DNA from: JBEIHI01 sp964655245
GTDB taxonomy: Bacteria; Bdellovibrionota; UBA2394
NCBI GenBank assembly: GCA_964655245.1
Contig: CAZZLQ010000003.1
Location: 7,521-71,520 of the forward strand
Reading direction: 5' to 3'
DNA length: 64,000 nucleotides
Position numbers and translations under genes: made by a program
Notes under the pieces: generated by a model
The model's database searches: none
Seen by the model: the letters and a program-made list of their open reading frames with translations, nothing else
Told to the model about the DNA's origin: nothing
Shown: one piece after another, positions 54,550 through 62,558 of the stretch
Layout of the letters: every line of letters begins with the position of its first letter
How positions within the stretch are numbered: position 1 is the first letter of the stretch

Positions 54550-54948
54550 TTAGTAGTTACCGCCGCGTGAGCCACCTCGGCCACCGCGTCCACCGCCGCC
54601 AAAGCCGCCGCGACTACCGCCGCCGCCGCCACCACCAAAGCCGCCGCGACTACCGCCGCCACCGCCGCCGCCACCAAAGGGACGTCGAGGACGATCGTTG
54701 GTTTGAGGACGAGCTTCGCTCACCACAATTTTTCGACCGCCCATATCGGAATTGTTCAAAGCTTCAATCGCTTTGGTCGCATCCTCGGCATTTTCGTACT
54801 CAACAAAACCAAAACCTTTTGATCGGCCTGAAATCTTATCGATGATCAATCGAGCGCTCATGACCTTGCCATGGGGCTCAAATAGACCTTGTAGTTCTTG
54901 TTCGGTTACGGAGAAGGGCAAGCTTCCCACATAGAGTTTAGTAGACAT
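54550..54948 (-). CDS. Glycine-rich RNA-binding protein (single RRM)
   Basis: A 132-residue protein. The RRM fills residues 1-80, with RNP2 LYVGSL and RNP1 KGFGFVEY, and the aromatic residues that stack on RNA bases. A Gly/Arg-rich tail with imperfect SRGGFGGGG repeats follows. Such small RRM proteins are common in Bacteroidota, cyanobacteria and some Deltaproteobacteria, often cold-responsive RNA chaperones. It stands alone with its own terminator. The ribosome-binding site AAGAGGAG is strong, and the 240-base AT-rich region upstream (54949-55192) holds no gene; it contains the terminator of the next operon. Confidence 0.94.
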   Translation of the reverse strand: MSTKLYVGSLPFSVTEQELQGLFEPHGKVMSARLIIDKISGRSKGFGFVEYENAEDATKAIEALNNSDMGGRKIVVSEARPQTNDRPRRPFGGGGGGGGSRGGFGGGGGGGSRGGFGGGGRGGRGGSRGGNY

Positions 54949-55122
54949 GGATTCAGACTCCTCTTAAGTCGGTTTGTTTTTGTTTATATGTTACGGAAAT
55001 TTAAACTTTCGATGAAAACTAGGCCTCACTTGAGCGTGGTATTAATAGACAGAGAAAAGAACGAAAAAAACAACGGGGACTCACTTTCAAAAGGAGCATA
55101 ACACAAGTTTCTAAAAACCGGT

Positions 55123-55154
55123 AAAAAAAGAATGGGGACTCTTTGAGAGTCCCC
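55123..55154 (-). terminator. Rho-independent terminator after the peptidase operon
   Basis: GGGGACTCT (55134-55142) pairs with AGAGTCCCC (55146-55154) around a 3-base loop. On the minus strand it is followed by AUUCUUUUUUU. It ends the three-gene minus-strand unit 55193-59027. Confidence 0.92.
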
Positions 55155-55192
55155 AAAACGGCTTCCAATCAGTGTTTAAACCGCCCAAAACC

Positions 55193-56284
55193 CTAGTTGC
55201 GGATCAATTTGGACACATTCAAAACGCCTTGAGAGAGCACATCGAGTGGATTTTCTCGATTGCGATCATCCGTAGTCGAAAGCAAAGCCTTCTTCACTTC
55301 AATCGCTGAGCCCTTGCCAGGAAGAGTTGAAATCAATGCTGCAGCACCCGCTACATACCCAGCAGCCACTGAAGTCGTTTGAAGATCGCGTGAAACCTCG
55401 CCCCCTGGATAGAGTCCTATGCTTCCCATTGAAGGTGCAGCGACCGAGGCGATGTTTCGACCAAAGTTACTTGTTCGAGTGATCCGGCCCTCGTGATCCA
55501 CTCCACTGACCACAACCACCTGCTCAATCTTTGAAGCCTCGGTGATCAAGGTTGGGACATCTTTATTAGAGGTGTTGCCTGCAGGCACCACCACTAAAAT
55601 ATTTCGTCGAGCGGCAGTCTTCAAAGCATCCAAGACCAGGTTTACATGATCAGCCGCAAATCCCCCCGCAGGCCAATTCAAATAGATGATCTTGGCATTG
55701 TTCATGACGGCATACTCGATCGCATACGCTGCATCGATCCCACTGCCCGATCCATCGGGTCCAAGATATCGAAGAGGCATGATCGCAGCATTGGGAGCAG
55801 TTCCCACCACAGCGGGGTCTGTCTTGCCAGAAGCAGCAATCAAACTCGCGATGTAGGTATCATGTCCGTGCCAGTCAAACGGCAGCCCATCTCCTGAAAA
55901 GAAGTCATAGCCAAAGAGATCGTCGGCATAGCCGTTTCCGTCCGAATCCGTAAGATCTGCGCGAGCTTCCTCGCCCATCTCACCGGTATTGATCCAAAGC
56001 GAATCTCGGAGCTCGGGAATCGTATAATCAATACCTGTTCCTATGATTGCTACAATCACTCGTGATCCATCGGGATTCTTGCCTGTTGATTTTTTCCAGA
56101 GATCCGGAATCGACATTGCCGCAATGGGATTGTCTGATGTCACTTTCACTTTGGAGACATCCACATCCAGTCGATTCGAGGGTCCTGCAAACGGAGGATC
56201 CTTTTGTGCTGGCCGACAAGCAGTCAGTTGACCCAGGAGCGCAAGGCTCGCCATCGATACGAGAATTTTTGAAGCTTGTTTCAT
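55193..56284 (-). CDS. Subtilisin-like (S8) lipoprotein with missing catalytic Asp, probable pseudoprotease
   Basis: A 363-residue S8-fold lipoprotein (lipobox LTAC). The catalytic Ser305 (TTSVAAGYVAGAAAL) and the oxyanion-hole Asn (VPAGN) are kept, and His141 lies in HDTYIASL, where family members have HGTHVAG. The catalytic Asp is replaced: AIIGTGIDY has Gly82 where active enzymes have AIIDTGID. The P-H of the Ser motif is also changed (GY for PH). It is probably inactive or nearly so, perhaps a binding partner or inhibitor. It is coupled to an intact S8 lipoprotein by a TAATG overlap, as the third gene of the unit. Confidence 0.85.
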   Translation of the reverse strand: MKQASKILVSMASLALLGQLTACRPAQKDPPFAGPSNRLDVDVSKVKVTSDNPIAAMSIPDLWKKSTGKNPDGSRVIVAIIGTGIDYTIPELRDSLWINTGEMGEEARADLTDSDGNGYADDLFGYDFFSGDGLPFDWHGHDTYIASLIAASGKTDPAVVGTAPNAAIMPLRYLGPDGSGSGIDAAYAIEYAVMNNAKIIYLNWPAGGFAADHVNLVLDALKTAARRNILVVVPAGNTSNKDVPTLITEASKIEQVVVVSGVDHEGRITRTSNFGRNIASVAAPSMGSIGLYPGGEVSRDLQTTSVAAGYVAGAAALISTLPGKGSAIEVKKALLSTTDDRNRENPLDVLSQGVLNVSKLIRN

Positions 56285-58164
56285 TATTTCACCACCTTCA
56301 GATAGCTGGTTTCAAATCCTTGAAGTCCACCCGTAGCTCCTTGATTCGAAAGTCTCAAGTGCACGGTATCTCCGAGAATAGGCGCCGAGCAAAGCTCTCG
56401 CGACTCATTCTTGTAGTTCTTGTCGCGATACTTGCCAGTCATCATATCTTTGACTCGGTAGTCTTTGGCCAAGACCTCGAGCCAGTCTGAGTCCGCATCC
56501 AGATCGATTCGGCTGAAGCACACGGCGATCTCGCGAGCGCCATCGACTTTGATTGTGGAAATCCAATCAAAGGTCTTGGCGTCATTTCCTCGAGGAGACT
56601 CGAATCGATAGTCCATGTCATTCGGCACAGGCATCAACGAGGCATTGAGATCTCCACCCAAGGCTCTGGCCACATTGATTCGTCCAGAGGTCGTCACATT
56701 GCCGTGAAGCTGAGGAAGCACATCCACTGAGTTGATGATGCGATCTTTAATATCACCGGCGGAAGCGTTGAGATTTTGGCCCCACAACAATGCAGCCAAG
56801 CCCGTCACATGAGGAGTCGCCATGGATGTCCCACTCCATGAAGCGTAACCATGACCCCCAAACAAGAAAGCGGGTACGGTGGACATAATCTGCACTCCGG
56901 GAGCTGCCACTTGAACAAGACCAAATCCGTAGTTCGAAAACGAGGCCATTTGATCTCGGTTATTGGTAGCAGCTACAGAAATGAACGTAGGCAGCTTGTT
57001 GGAATAATTGCTGGGGAAATGTTCGGAGTACTTATTGCTGACTCCATCATTTCCAGCAGCAGCGATATTCAAGATGCCTTCTCGATCAGCTTCTGCAAAA
57101 GCCATCAACAAGAAGTCATCTTCATCGCCATTTTTGGACGATCGACCCGCTGAACCCCATGAGTTTGAGGTGATGAAGCGCTTCTCAGGAAATCTTTTCT
57201 TGAGATCAATCAAATAATAGAGAGCCATCTGAGCATCGAAGTCCGATCCTCCGCCCTCAGCGGCCAAGAACTTAAGTCCCATCAGCGAGACCTTCTCATT
57301 CATCCCTGCAATTCCTTTGAAGTTATTGCGAAGGGCGCCGATGACACCAGCCACGTGCGTCCCGTGTCCGTGATCATCCATTGGATCTCCATTCCGACCA
57401 ACAAAGTTATAGCCGTGAACGTCATCAATGAAGCCCCAACCCACTCGAGTATCTCCATTGTTGTCGTTGTTAATTCCATCGCCGGCAATCTCACCGGGAT
57501 TGACCCAGATATTGCTACCCTCTTTGATAACCGGTTTTCCATCCACCATCTCAACGACGGCAAGATCCTCGTGATAGTAATCCAGTCCGGTATCAATGAT
57601 TGCCACCACAACATCTTTGCTTCCAGCGGTATCAACACCACCCATTGAGATGTCAGCATTGTACTTTCCGGCAAGCGAGGAGGGAGCTTCTTGAGACTCG
57701 TTATTAAGAGCCCACTGAGTTGAAAAGAGCGGATCGTTTGTTTTGAATCGCACCCTTCTCTCTTGAATGGGAGCCTCTTGAGATCGATTTCGCTCAACGC
57801 CAATTCGATAGGATTTGGAAGCCGCCATCACACGACCATCTCGCTTAGCCAGACTAACGACATCATCAAGCTCTCGAGGGGAGCTCACCTCGAACAAGTA
57901 AATCGGTCGAGTGGGAACTTGATCGAGTAACTTGAGCGAAACTCCTTCTTTGCTTTGCATATCCAAAACAAAGCTGTCGATCTCAGATGCATCACTCAGT
58001 TGAATCTGAACCTGGCCCAAAAAGAAATGGCCCGATGGATCCAAAGCGGCAGTTGCCTTCTTCTGAACGATCTCTGCATCCGAGGGCATGATTGTTCTTG
58101 TTGTTGTTTGACAGCCGACCAACGCAAGGCTGACGGCCCAAATTTCAAATCTTCGTGTTTTCAT
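56284..58164 (-). CDS. Subtilisin-like (S8) serine protease lipoprotein
   Basis: A 626-residue secreted protease. The lipoprotein signal has lipobox LVGC (Cys about residue 18). An inhibitor-I9-like propeptide follows (about residues 45-130), then the catalytic domain with D191 (IIDTGLD), H267 (GHGTHVAG) and S447 (GTSMATPH), so the triad is complete. The C-terminal 120 residues form a beta-rich domain. It should act outside the inner membrane, anchored by lipid, and processing of the propeptide would be required. Bdellovibrio-like predators carry many such proteases, and prey degradation is one possible role (inference). GAGGGG precedes the ATG. Confidence 0.92.
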   Translation of the reverse strand: MKTRRFEIWAVSLALVGCQTTTRTIMPSDAEIVQKKATAALDPSGHFFLGQVQIQLSDASEIDSFVLDMQSKEGVSLKLLDQVPTRPIYLFEVSSPRELDDVVSLAKRDGRVMAASKSYRIGVERNRSQEAPIQERRVRFKTNDPLFSTQWALNNESQEAPSSLAGKYNADISMGGVDTAGSKDVVVAIIDTGLDYYHEDLAVVEMVDGKPVIKEGSNIWVNPGEIAGDGINNDNNGDTRVGWGFIDDVHGYNFVGRNGDPMDDHGHGTHVAGVIGALRNNFKGIAGMNEKVSLMGLKFLAAEGGGSDFDAQMALYYLIDLKKRFPEKRFITSNSWGSAGRSSKNGDEDDFLLMAFAEADREGILNIAAAGNDGVSNKYSEHFPSNYSNKLPTFISVAATNNRDQMASFSNYGFGLVQVAAPGVQIMSTVPAFLFGGHGYASWSGTSMATPHVTGLAALLWGQNLNASAGDIKDRIINSVDVLPQLHGNVTTSGRINVARALGGDLNASLMPVPNDMDYRFESPRGNDAKTFDWISTIKVDGAREIAVCFSRIDLDADSDWLEVLAKDYRVKDMMTGKYRDKNYKNESRELCSAPILGDTVHLRLSNQGATGGLQGFETSYLKVVK

Positions 58165-58190
58165 TTTCCCCTCCGTATTCCCGATACAGA

Positions 58191-59027
58191 TTAAAGAGAC
58201 TCAATTCTCAATCGTAGATTTCGAACAAGTTCCTCACCCGTCACTTTGGCTAGCTCAAGACGTTGCTCACCAAAACCTTTGTAATCTCCGAGTTCTCCAC
58301 CGACGCGAACTTGATTACCCACAGCCATTCGCACTTGGAGTAGCGAATAAGAGAGAACTTTGGGAGCAGGAGCTCCGATCACGCCTGAACTCTTTTCCAT
58401 GATGGTATAAGGAGCCACAGAGATCTCTGCAGTCACTCGGAGATTCGGCATGGCCATAATCTTATTGAGAGGTCCTTCAAGCACTAAGACTTGATCGCCA
58501 CCAATGATTCGAGTCGCGTCTGCACTGGCCTTGTTTCGATCCTCGACAGCCTTCAGCACCATTCCATCACTGACATCGTTCAGCGAATCTTGACCGTCGC
58601 GAAGAGGCAACAAATCAGCTGAGCGAATCATGGCTCGCGCATTAGAGAAAGACTCACTGGCACCTTGCTTTACTTCAAGCAAGATACCGAGCCCATCACC
58701 AAGGCCTCGCAGTTTGAGGTAGAGCACCTTCTTACCCGACTCCGTCAACATGGGCTTGGCAAACGCAATTTGCGGAATCACCTTGCCGAGGCTCTTGAGA
58801 TCTCCGGTGAGAGATTTCAAAACCGTTGAAGCATCCTTCTTGAGAACGGATTGGATCAAAAACGCTTGGCCGGACTTTGCGGACACGACCTCACCACGCT
58901 CCAAACGATCCAAAACAGTATTGTTGGTTTGAGACTTCTGCTCGACCTGTGACTGCCCGTAAGCAACCGCAGCGGTTAGGCCCCATGCAATAAATGAAAA
59001 TAAACTAAACTTGAAAGATACACGCAT
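58191..59027 (-). CDS. Exported protein of unknown function, first gene of the protease operon
   Basis: A 278-residue protein with a signal peptide (FKFSLFSFIAWGLTAAVAYGQS). The mature part is mixed alpha/beta with no cysteine and no motif I recognise; the C-terminal third (LQVRMAVGNQVRVGGELGDYKGFGEQRLELAKVTG) looks like beta strands. ATG 59027 was chosen for its AGGAGGG site and signal start; the frame is open to 59081. It lies 26 bases before the intact S8 protease gene, so it could be a chaperone, inhibitor or partner of that enzyme. No clear promoter could be seen in 59028-59136. Confidence 0.65.
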   Translation of the reverse strand: MRVSFKFSLFSFIAWGLTAAVAYGQSQVEQKSQTNNTVLDRLERGEVVSAKSGQAFLIQSVLKKDASTVLKSLTGDLKSLGKVIPQIAFAKPMLTESGKKVLYLKLRGLGDGLGILLEVKQGASESFSNARAMIRSADLLPLRDGQDSLNDVSDGMVLKAVEDRNKASADATRIIGGDQVLVLEGPLNKIMAMPNLRVTAEISVAPYTIMEKSSGVIGAPAPKVLSYSLLQVRMAVGNQVRVGGELGDYKGFGEQRLELAKVTGEELVRNLRLRIESL

Positions 59028-59136
59028 CCCCCAAATCCCTCCTCCACAAGCAGTATGTCGCGCAGCACCAACTCGAGGCAAGACAATTCGCCTCAGGGCG
59101 TCAAATTCTCCGGAGCAAAAACAAACGATCTCTTAT

Positions 59137-61428
59137 TTATCCATTCGATCCTGCACGAGCGGCATTTAAAGCGGAGCCCGCTCTAAACCAGCCAATCTGC
59201 TCTGCCGTCATCGAATGCGCGAGCTCGACCTTAATGGCCTTGCCATCTGGCTTTTTGATCGTGCACTGAACGGTCGACTTGGGAGCAAGATCCGCCAGAT
59301 TGTGCAGGCTGATTCGATCATCCTGACCAATCTGCTCATAGTCCGCTGGGTTTTTGAAGGTCAGCGGCAAGAGACCTTGCTTCTTCAAATTGGTTTCGTG
59401 AATCCGTGCAAAGCTTCGAGCCAAAATCGCAACACCACCCAAATAACGCGGTTCCATGGCTGCATGCTCTCGCGATGAACCTTCTCCGTAGTTTTCATCT
59501 CCAATGACCACCCACTGCTGACCGCGAGCTTTGTAATCACGAGCGATCGCTGAGAAGTTTTGATGCGTCTCTTTGGTGAATTGATTCACTCCCTTGCCGG
59601 CCTCACCCGTAAAGCAGTTGATGGCTCCAAGAAACATATTGTCGCTGATCTTATCCAAATGACCTCGATACTTAAGCCATGGACCTGCGGGGGAGATATG
59701 ATCGGTTGTACATTTGCCTTTGGCCTTCAGAAGTACAGGAAGATCCGCAAAATCTTTTTTGTTCCACTCAGCAAAAGGAGGAAGCAGTGACAACCGCTCA
59801 CTGTTGGGAGCAATCTTCACTTCAAGCTTCGATCCATCCGCGGCGGGCTCGATATAACCTTTCCAGGAAATAGCAAAGCCCTTAGCGGGAATATCCGCTG
59901 CAGCTTGCGGCGCTTTGAGTTTGATTTTTTTGCCAGCCCCCTCAAGTTCATCCGTCAGAGGATCAAAGGAGAGTTTCCCCGCAAGACCCAGCGCCATCAC
60001 CACTTCGGGTGAAGCAATAAAGGAAAGCGTCTCTGCATTTCCGTCATTTCGGCCTGGGAAGTTTCGATTGTACGAGTTGATGATGGAATTTCTCTGACCT
60101 TGTTTGATGTCATCCCGCTTCCACTGACCAATGCAAGGACCACACGCATTGGCGAGCACAAGAGCGCCGGCCTTCTCGAGCTCTTGCATCAAACCATCTC
60201 GCTTAATCGTTTCAAAAACTTGCTCAGAGCCTGGGGTCACCAACAAATGAATGGAAGCCTTGATGCCAGCAGCAGCGGCTTGCTTGGCGACATCCACAGT
60301 TCGCACAATGTCTTCGTAAGATGAATTCGTGCAGCTTCCAATGAGAGCAGCCGACAGCTGATCCGGATAGTTGTTGGTCTTGACATCAGATTTCATTTTG
60401 GAAATCGGTCGAGCCAAATCAGGAGTATGAGGGCCAACGATGTGCGGCTCGAGTTTGTCGAGATCAATTTCAAAAACTCGGTCGTAGAACTTCTCGGGAT
60501 TTTGTTCGACTTCGGGATCGTTCTTAAGCAAATCACCAAACTCCTGACAAATCTTGGCAATGTCAGATCGCTCCGTGGCGTTAAGATAGCGAATCATCCC
60601 ATCATCGAGTGGGAACACTGATGTTGTCGCTCCGTGTTCAGCACCCATATTGCAAATGGTTCCTTTGCCAGTACACGAGATGCTCTTGGCGCCCTCACCA
60701 AAGTATTCAACAATCGCGTTTGTGCCACCCTTGACGGTGAGAATCTCGCAGACTTTGAGAATCACATCTTTGGGAGCAGCCCAGCCGCTGAGTTTGCCTT
60801 TGAGTTTGACGCCAATAAGCTTGGGATGAAGAACTTCCCAAGGAAGTCCGGCCATCACTTCGGCGGCATCCGCACCACCCACACCAATCGCAAGCATTCC
60901 AAGACCGCCACCATTGGGCGTATGTGAATCAGTACCGATGATCAGGCCGCCAGGAAACGCATACTTCTCCAAAACCACCTGATGGATGATTCCAGCGCCA
61001 GGGCCCCAAAAACCAATGCCATATTTGCGGCCAGCGGATTCGAGGAAATCATAAACTTCTTTGTTGGTCGTTGAGGCTGTCTGAGTGTCTGCGGTGGAGC
61101 CTTGATACGCTTGAATCAAGTGATCGCAGTGAATGCTTGAAGGGACTCGAGCTTGAGGGATGTTGGCTTGCATGAATTGAAGCATTGCCATTTGTGCCGT
61201 GGCGTCTTGCATGGCCACTCGATCAGGTCGCAGTCTAAGGGTCGCCTCCCCACGCGCGAGTTTTTGGTTCTCAGGATCATCGAGATGCCCGAGGAGTATC
61301 TTCTCAGAAAGAGTCAGAGGACGTCCGAGACGCTTGCGCAGAATTTCAACGTTCTTGCGTGTGCGCTCGAGAGATTTTCGAACCATTTCGGGGGTTGTGT
61401 TAGGGCCTTTTGAACTGGAAGCAGACAT
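59137..61428 (-). CDS. acn: Aconitate hydratase (mitochondrial type)
   Basis: A 763-residue aconitase, close in length to mitochondrial ACO2 and shorter than E. coli AcnA or AcnB. The iron-sulfur ligands are the Cys in GSCTNSSYED and the two in ACGPCIGQW. Other signatures are IGTDSHTPNGGGLGMLAIGVGG and the swivel-domain GDENYGEGSSREHAAMEPR. It isomerises citrate to isocitrate in the TCA cycle and carries a 4Fe-4S cluster. GAGGAG stands upstream of the ATG. It is divergent from the deoxyhypusine-synthase-like gene; the 60 bases between hold an ATTGT-N3-ACAAT inverted repeat. Confidence 0.96.
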   Translation of the reverse strand: MSASSSKGPNTTPEMVRKSLERTRKNVEILRKRLGRPLTLSEKILLGHLDDPENQKLARGEATLRLRPDRVAMQDATAQMAMLQFMQANIPQARVPSSIHCDHLIQAYQGSTADTQTASTTNKEVYDFLESAGRKYGIGFWGPGAGIIHQVVLEKYAFPGGLIIGTDSHTPNGGGLGMLAIGVGGADAAEVMAGLPWEVLHPKLIGVKLKGKLSGWAAPKDVILKVCEILTVKGGTNAIVEYFGEGAKSISCTGKGTICNMGAEHGATTSVFPLDDGMIRYLNATERSDIAKICQEFGDLLKNDPEVEQNPEKFYDRVFEIDLDKLEPHIVGPHTPDLARPISKMKSDVKTNNYPDQLSAALIGSCTNSSYEDIVRTVDVAKQAAAAGIKASIHLLVTPGSEQVFETIKRDGLMQELEKAGALVLANACGPCIGQWKRDDIKQGQRNSIINSYNRNFPGRNDGNAETLSFIASPEVVMALGLAGKLSFDPLTDELEGAGKKIKLKAPQAAADIPAKGFAISWKGYIEPAADGSKLEVKIAPNSERLSLLPPFAEWNKKDFADLPVLLKAKGKCTTDHISPAGPWLKYRGHLDKISDNMFLGAINCFTGEAGKGVNQFTKETHQNFSAIARDYKARGQQWVVIGDENYGEGSSREHAAMEPRYLGGVAILARSFARIHETNLKKQGLLPLTFKNPADYEQIGQDDRISLHNLADLAPKSTVQCTIKKPDGKAIKVELAHSMTAEQIGWFRAGSALNAARAGSNG

Positions 61429-61488
61429 AATTAACTCCTCGCCTTATTTGTAACCCTTCTATTGTTACACAATCAATTCGGGAAAATC

Positions 61489-62547
61489 ATGAATTTCAGC
61501 CTAAATTCACTGGGCAAAAGCCAAATTACGCTCGACCACTCCCCCTCTAAAAAGTATAAAACCGGGATGATGAAGAGCGGACCTGTTACTGAGTTTATGC
61601 GCGAGCATTTTCGTCACTTTAACGCAGCTGCGTTGATGGATGCCGCGGAGGCCTACAAGACGCATTTGGACAAAAAGGGAAAGATGTTTGTCACTCTGGC
61701 AGGAGCCATGAGTACGGCGGAGTTGGGCAGATCTCTGGCCGAGATGATTCGCCAAGACAAAGTCCACGGCATCTGCTGCACGGGAGCCAATCTTGAAGAA
61801 GATATCTTCAATCTGGTTGCTCATGAGCACTATGTTCGAATTCCCAATTATCGGGATTTAACTCCTCAAGATGAAACCAAGTTGCTCGAGCGACATCTCA
61901 ATCGCGTGACGGATACTTGCATTCCAGAAGAAGAAGCGATTCGTCGCATTGAGCGTGTGGTGATTGATGAATGGAAGGCGGCTGACAAATCGGGCAAGTC
62001 GTTTTTCCCGCACGAATTCATGTATAAGATTTTGAAGTCCAAGAAGCTTGAGAAGTCTTATCAGATTGATCCAAAGAATTCCTGGCTGCTAGCAGCCGCA
62101 GAGAAGAATCTGCCAATTTATGTTCCTGGCTGGGAAGATTCTACTTTGGGAAATGTTTACACCTCGTATGTGATGACGGGAGACATTAAGAACGTTCACA
62201 CGGTAAAAACCGGGATTCAATATCTCGTCGATCTCGCCGATTGGTACACCAAGACCTCCGAGAAGCATTCGATTGGATTCTTCCAGATTGGTGGAGGCAT
62301 TGCTGGTGACTTCCCGATTTGTGTGGTGCCGATGCTTCATCAGGATTTGAAGCGAGCAGAAGTTCCACTTTGGGGATATTTTTGTCAGATCAGCGATTCA
62401 ACAACAAGCTACGGCTCTTACTCAGGTGCGATCCCCAATGAAAAAATCACTTGGGGCAAGCTCGGCGAGGAAACGCCAAAGTTCGTCATTGAATCTGATG
62501 CGACCATCGTGGCTCCGCTGATGTTTGCATACGTTCTCGGGCTGTAA
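61489..62547 (+). CDS. Deoxyhypusine synthase-like protein
   Basis: A 352-residue protein of the deoxyhypusine synthase family. The NAD-binding parts (VTLAGAMSTAELG, GICCTGANLEEDIFNLVAH) and the catalytic block SGAIPNEKITWGKL, with K324 in the WGK motif, are intact; in the human enzyme this Lys carries the aminobutyl group. Eukaryotes and archaea use it to modify eIF5A, which bacteria lack. Some bacterial homologues make homospermidine or related polyamines, so that is my best guess. I chose ATG 61489 with CGGGAAAATC upstream; a TTG at 61462 would add nine residues. No partner gene is visible nearby. Confidence 0.88.
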   Translation: MNFSLNSLGKSQITLDHSPSKKYKTGMMKSGPVTEFMREHFRHFNAAALMDAAEAYKTHLDKKGKMFVTLAGAMSTAELGRSLAEMIRQDKVHGICCTGANLEEDIFNLVAHEHYVRIPNYRDLTPQDETKLLERHLNRVTDTCIPEEEAIRRIERVVIDEWKAADKSGKSFFPHEFMYKILKSKKLEKSYQIDPKNSWLLAAAEKNLPIYVPGWEDSTLGNVYTSYVMTGDIKNVHTVKTGIQYLVDLADWYTKTSEKHSIGFFQIGGGIAGDFPICVVPMLHQDLKRAEVPLWGYFCQISDSTTSYGSYSGAIPNEKITWGKLGEETPKFVIESDATIVAPLMFAYVLGL

Positions 62548-62558
62548 AAAGCTTTGTT

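Noticed and set aside
59069..59092. Sigma-54-like site on the minus strand before the protease operon
   Set aside because: GG and GC are 11 bases apart, not 10, and the -24 half is poor.
61461..61473. ATTGT-N3-ACAAT inverted repeat between aconitase and the deoxyhypusine-synthase-like gene
   Set aside because: Too short to claim as an operator; inverted repeats of this size are common by chance in AT-rich spacers.
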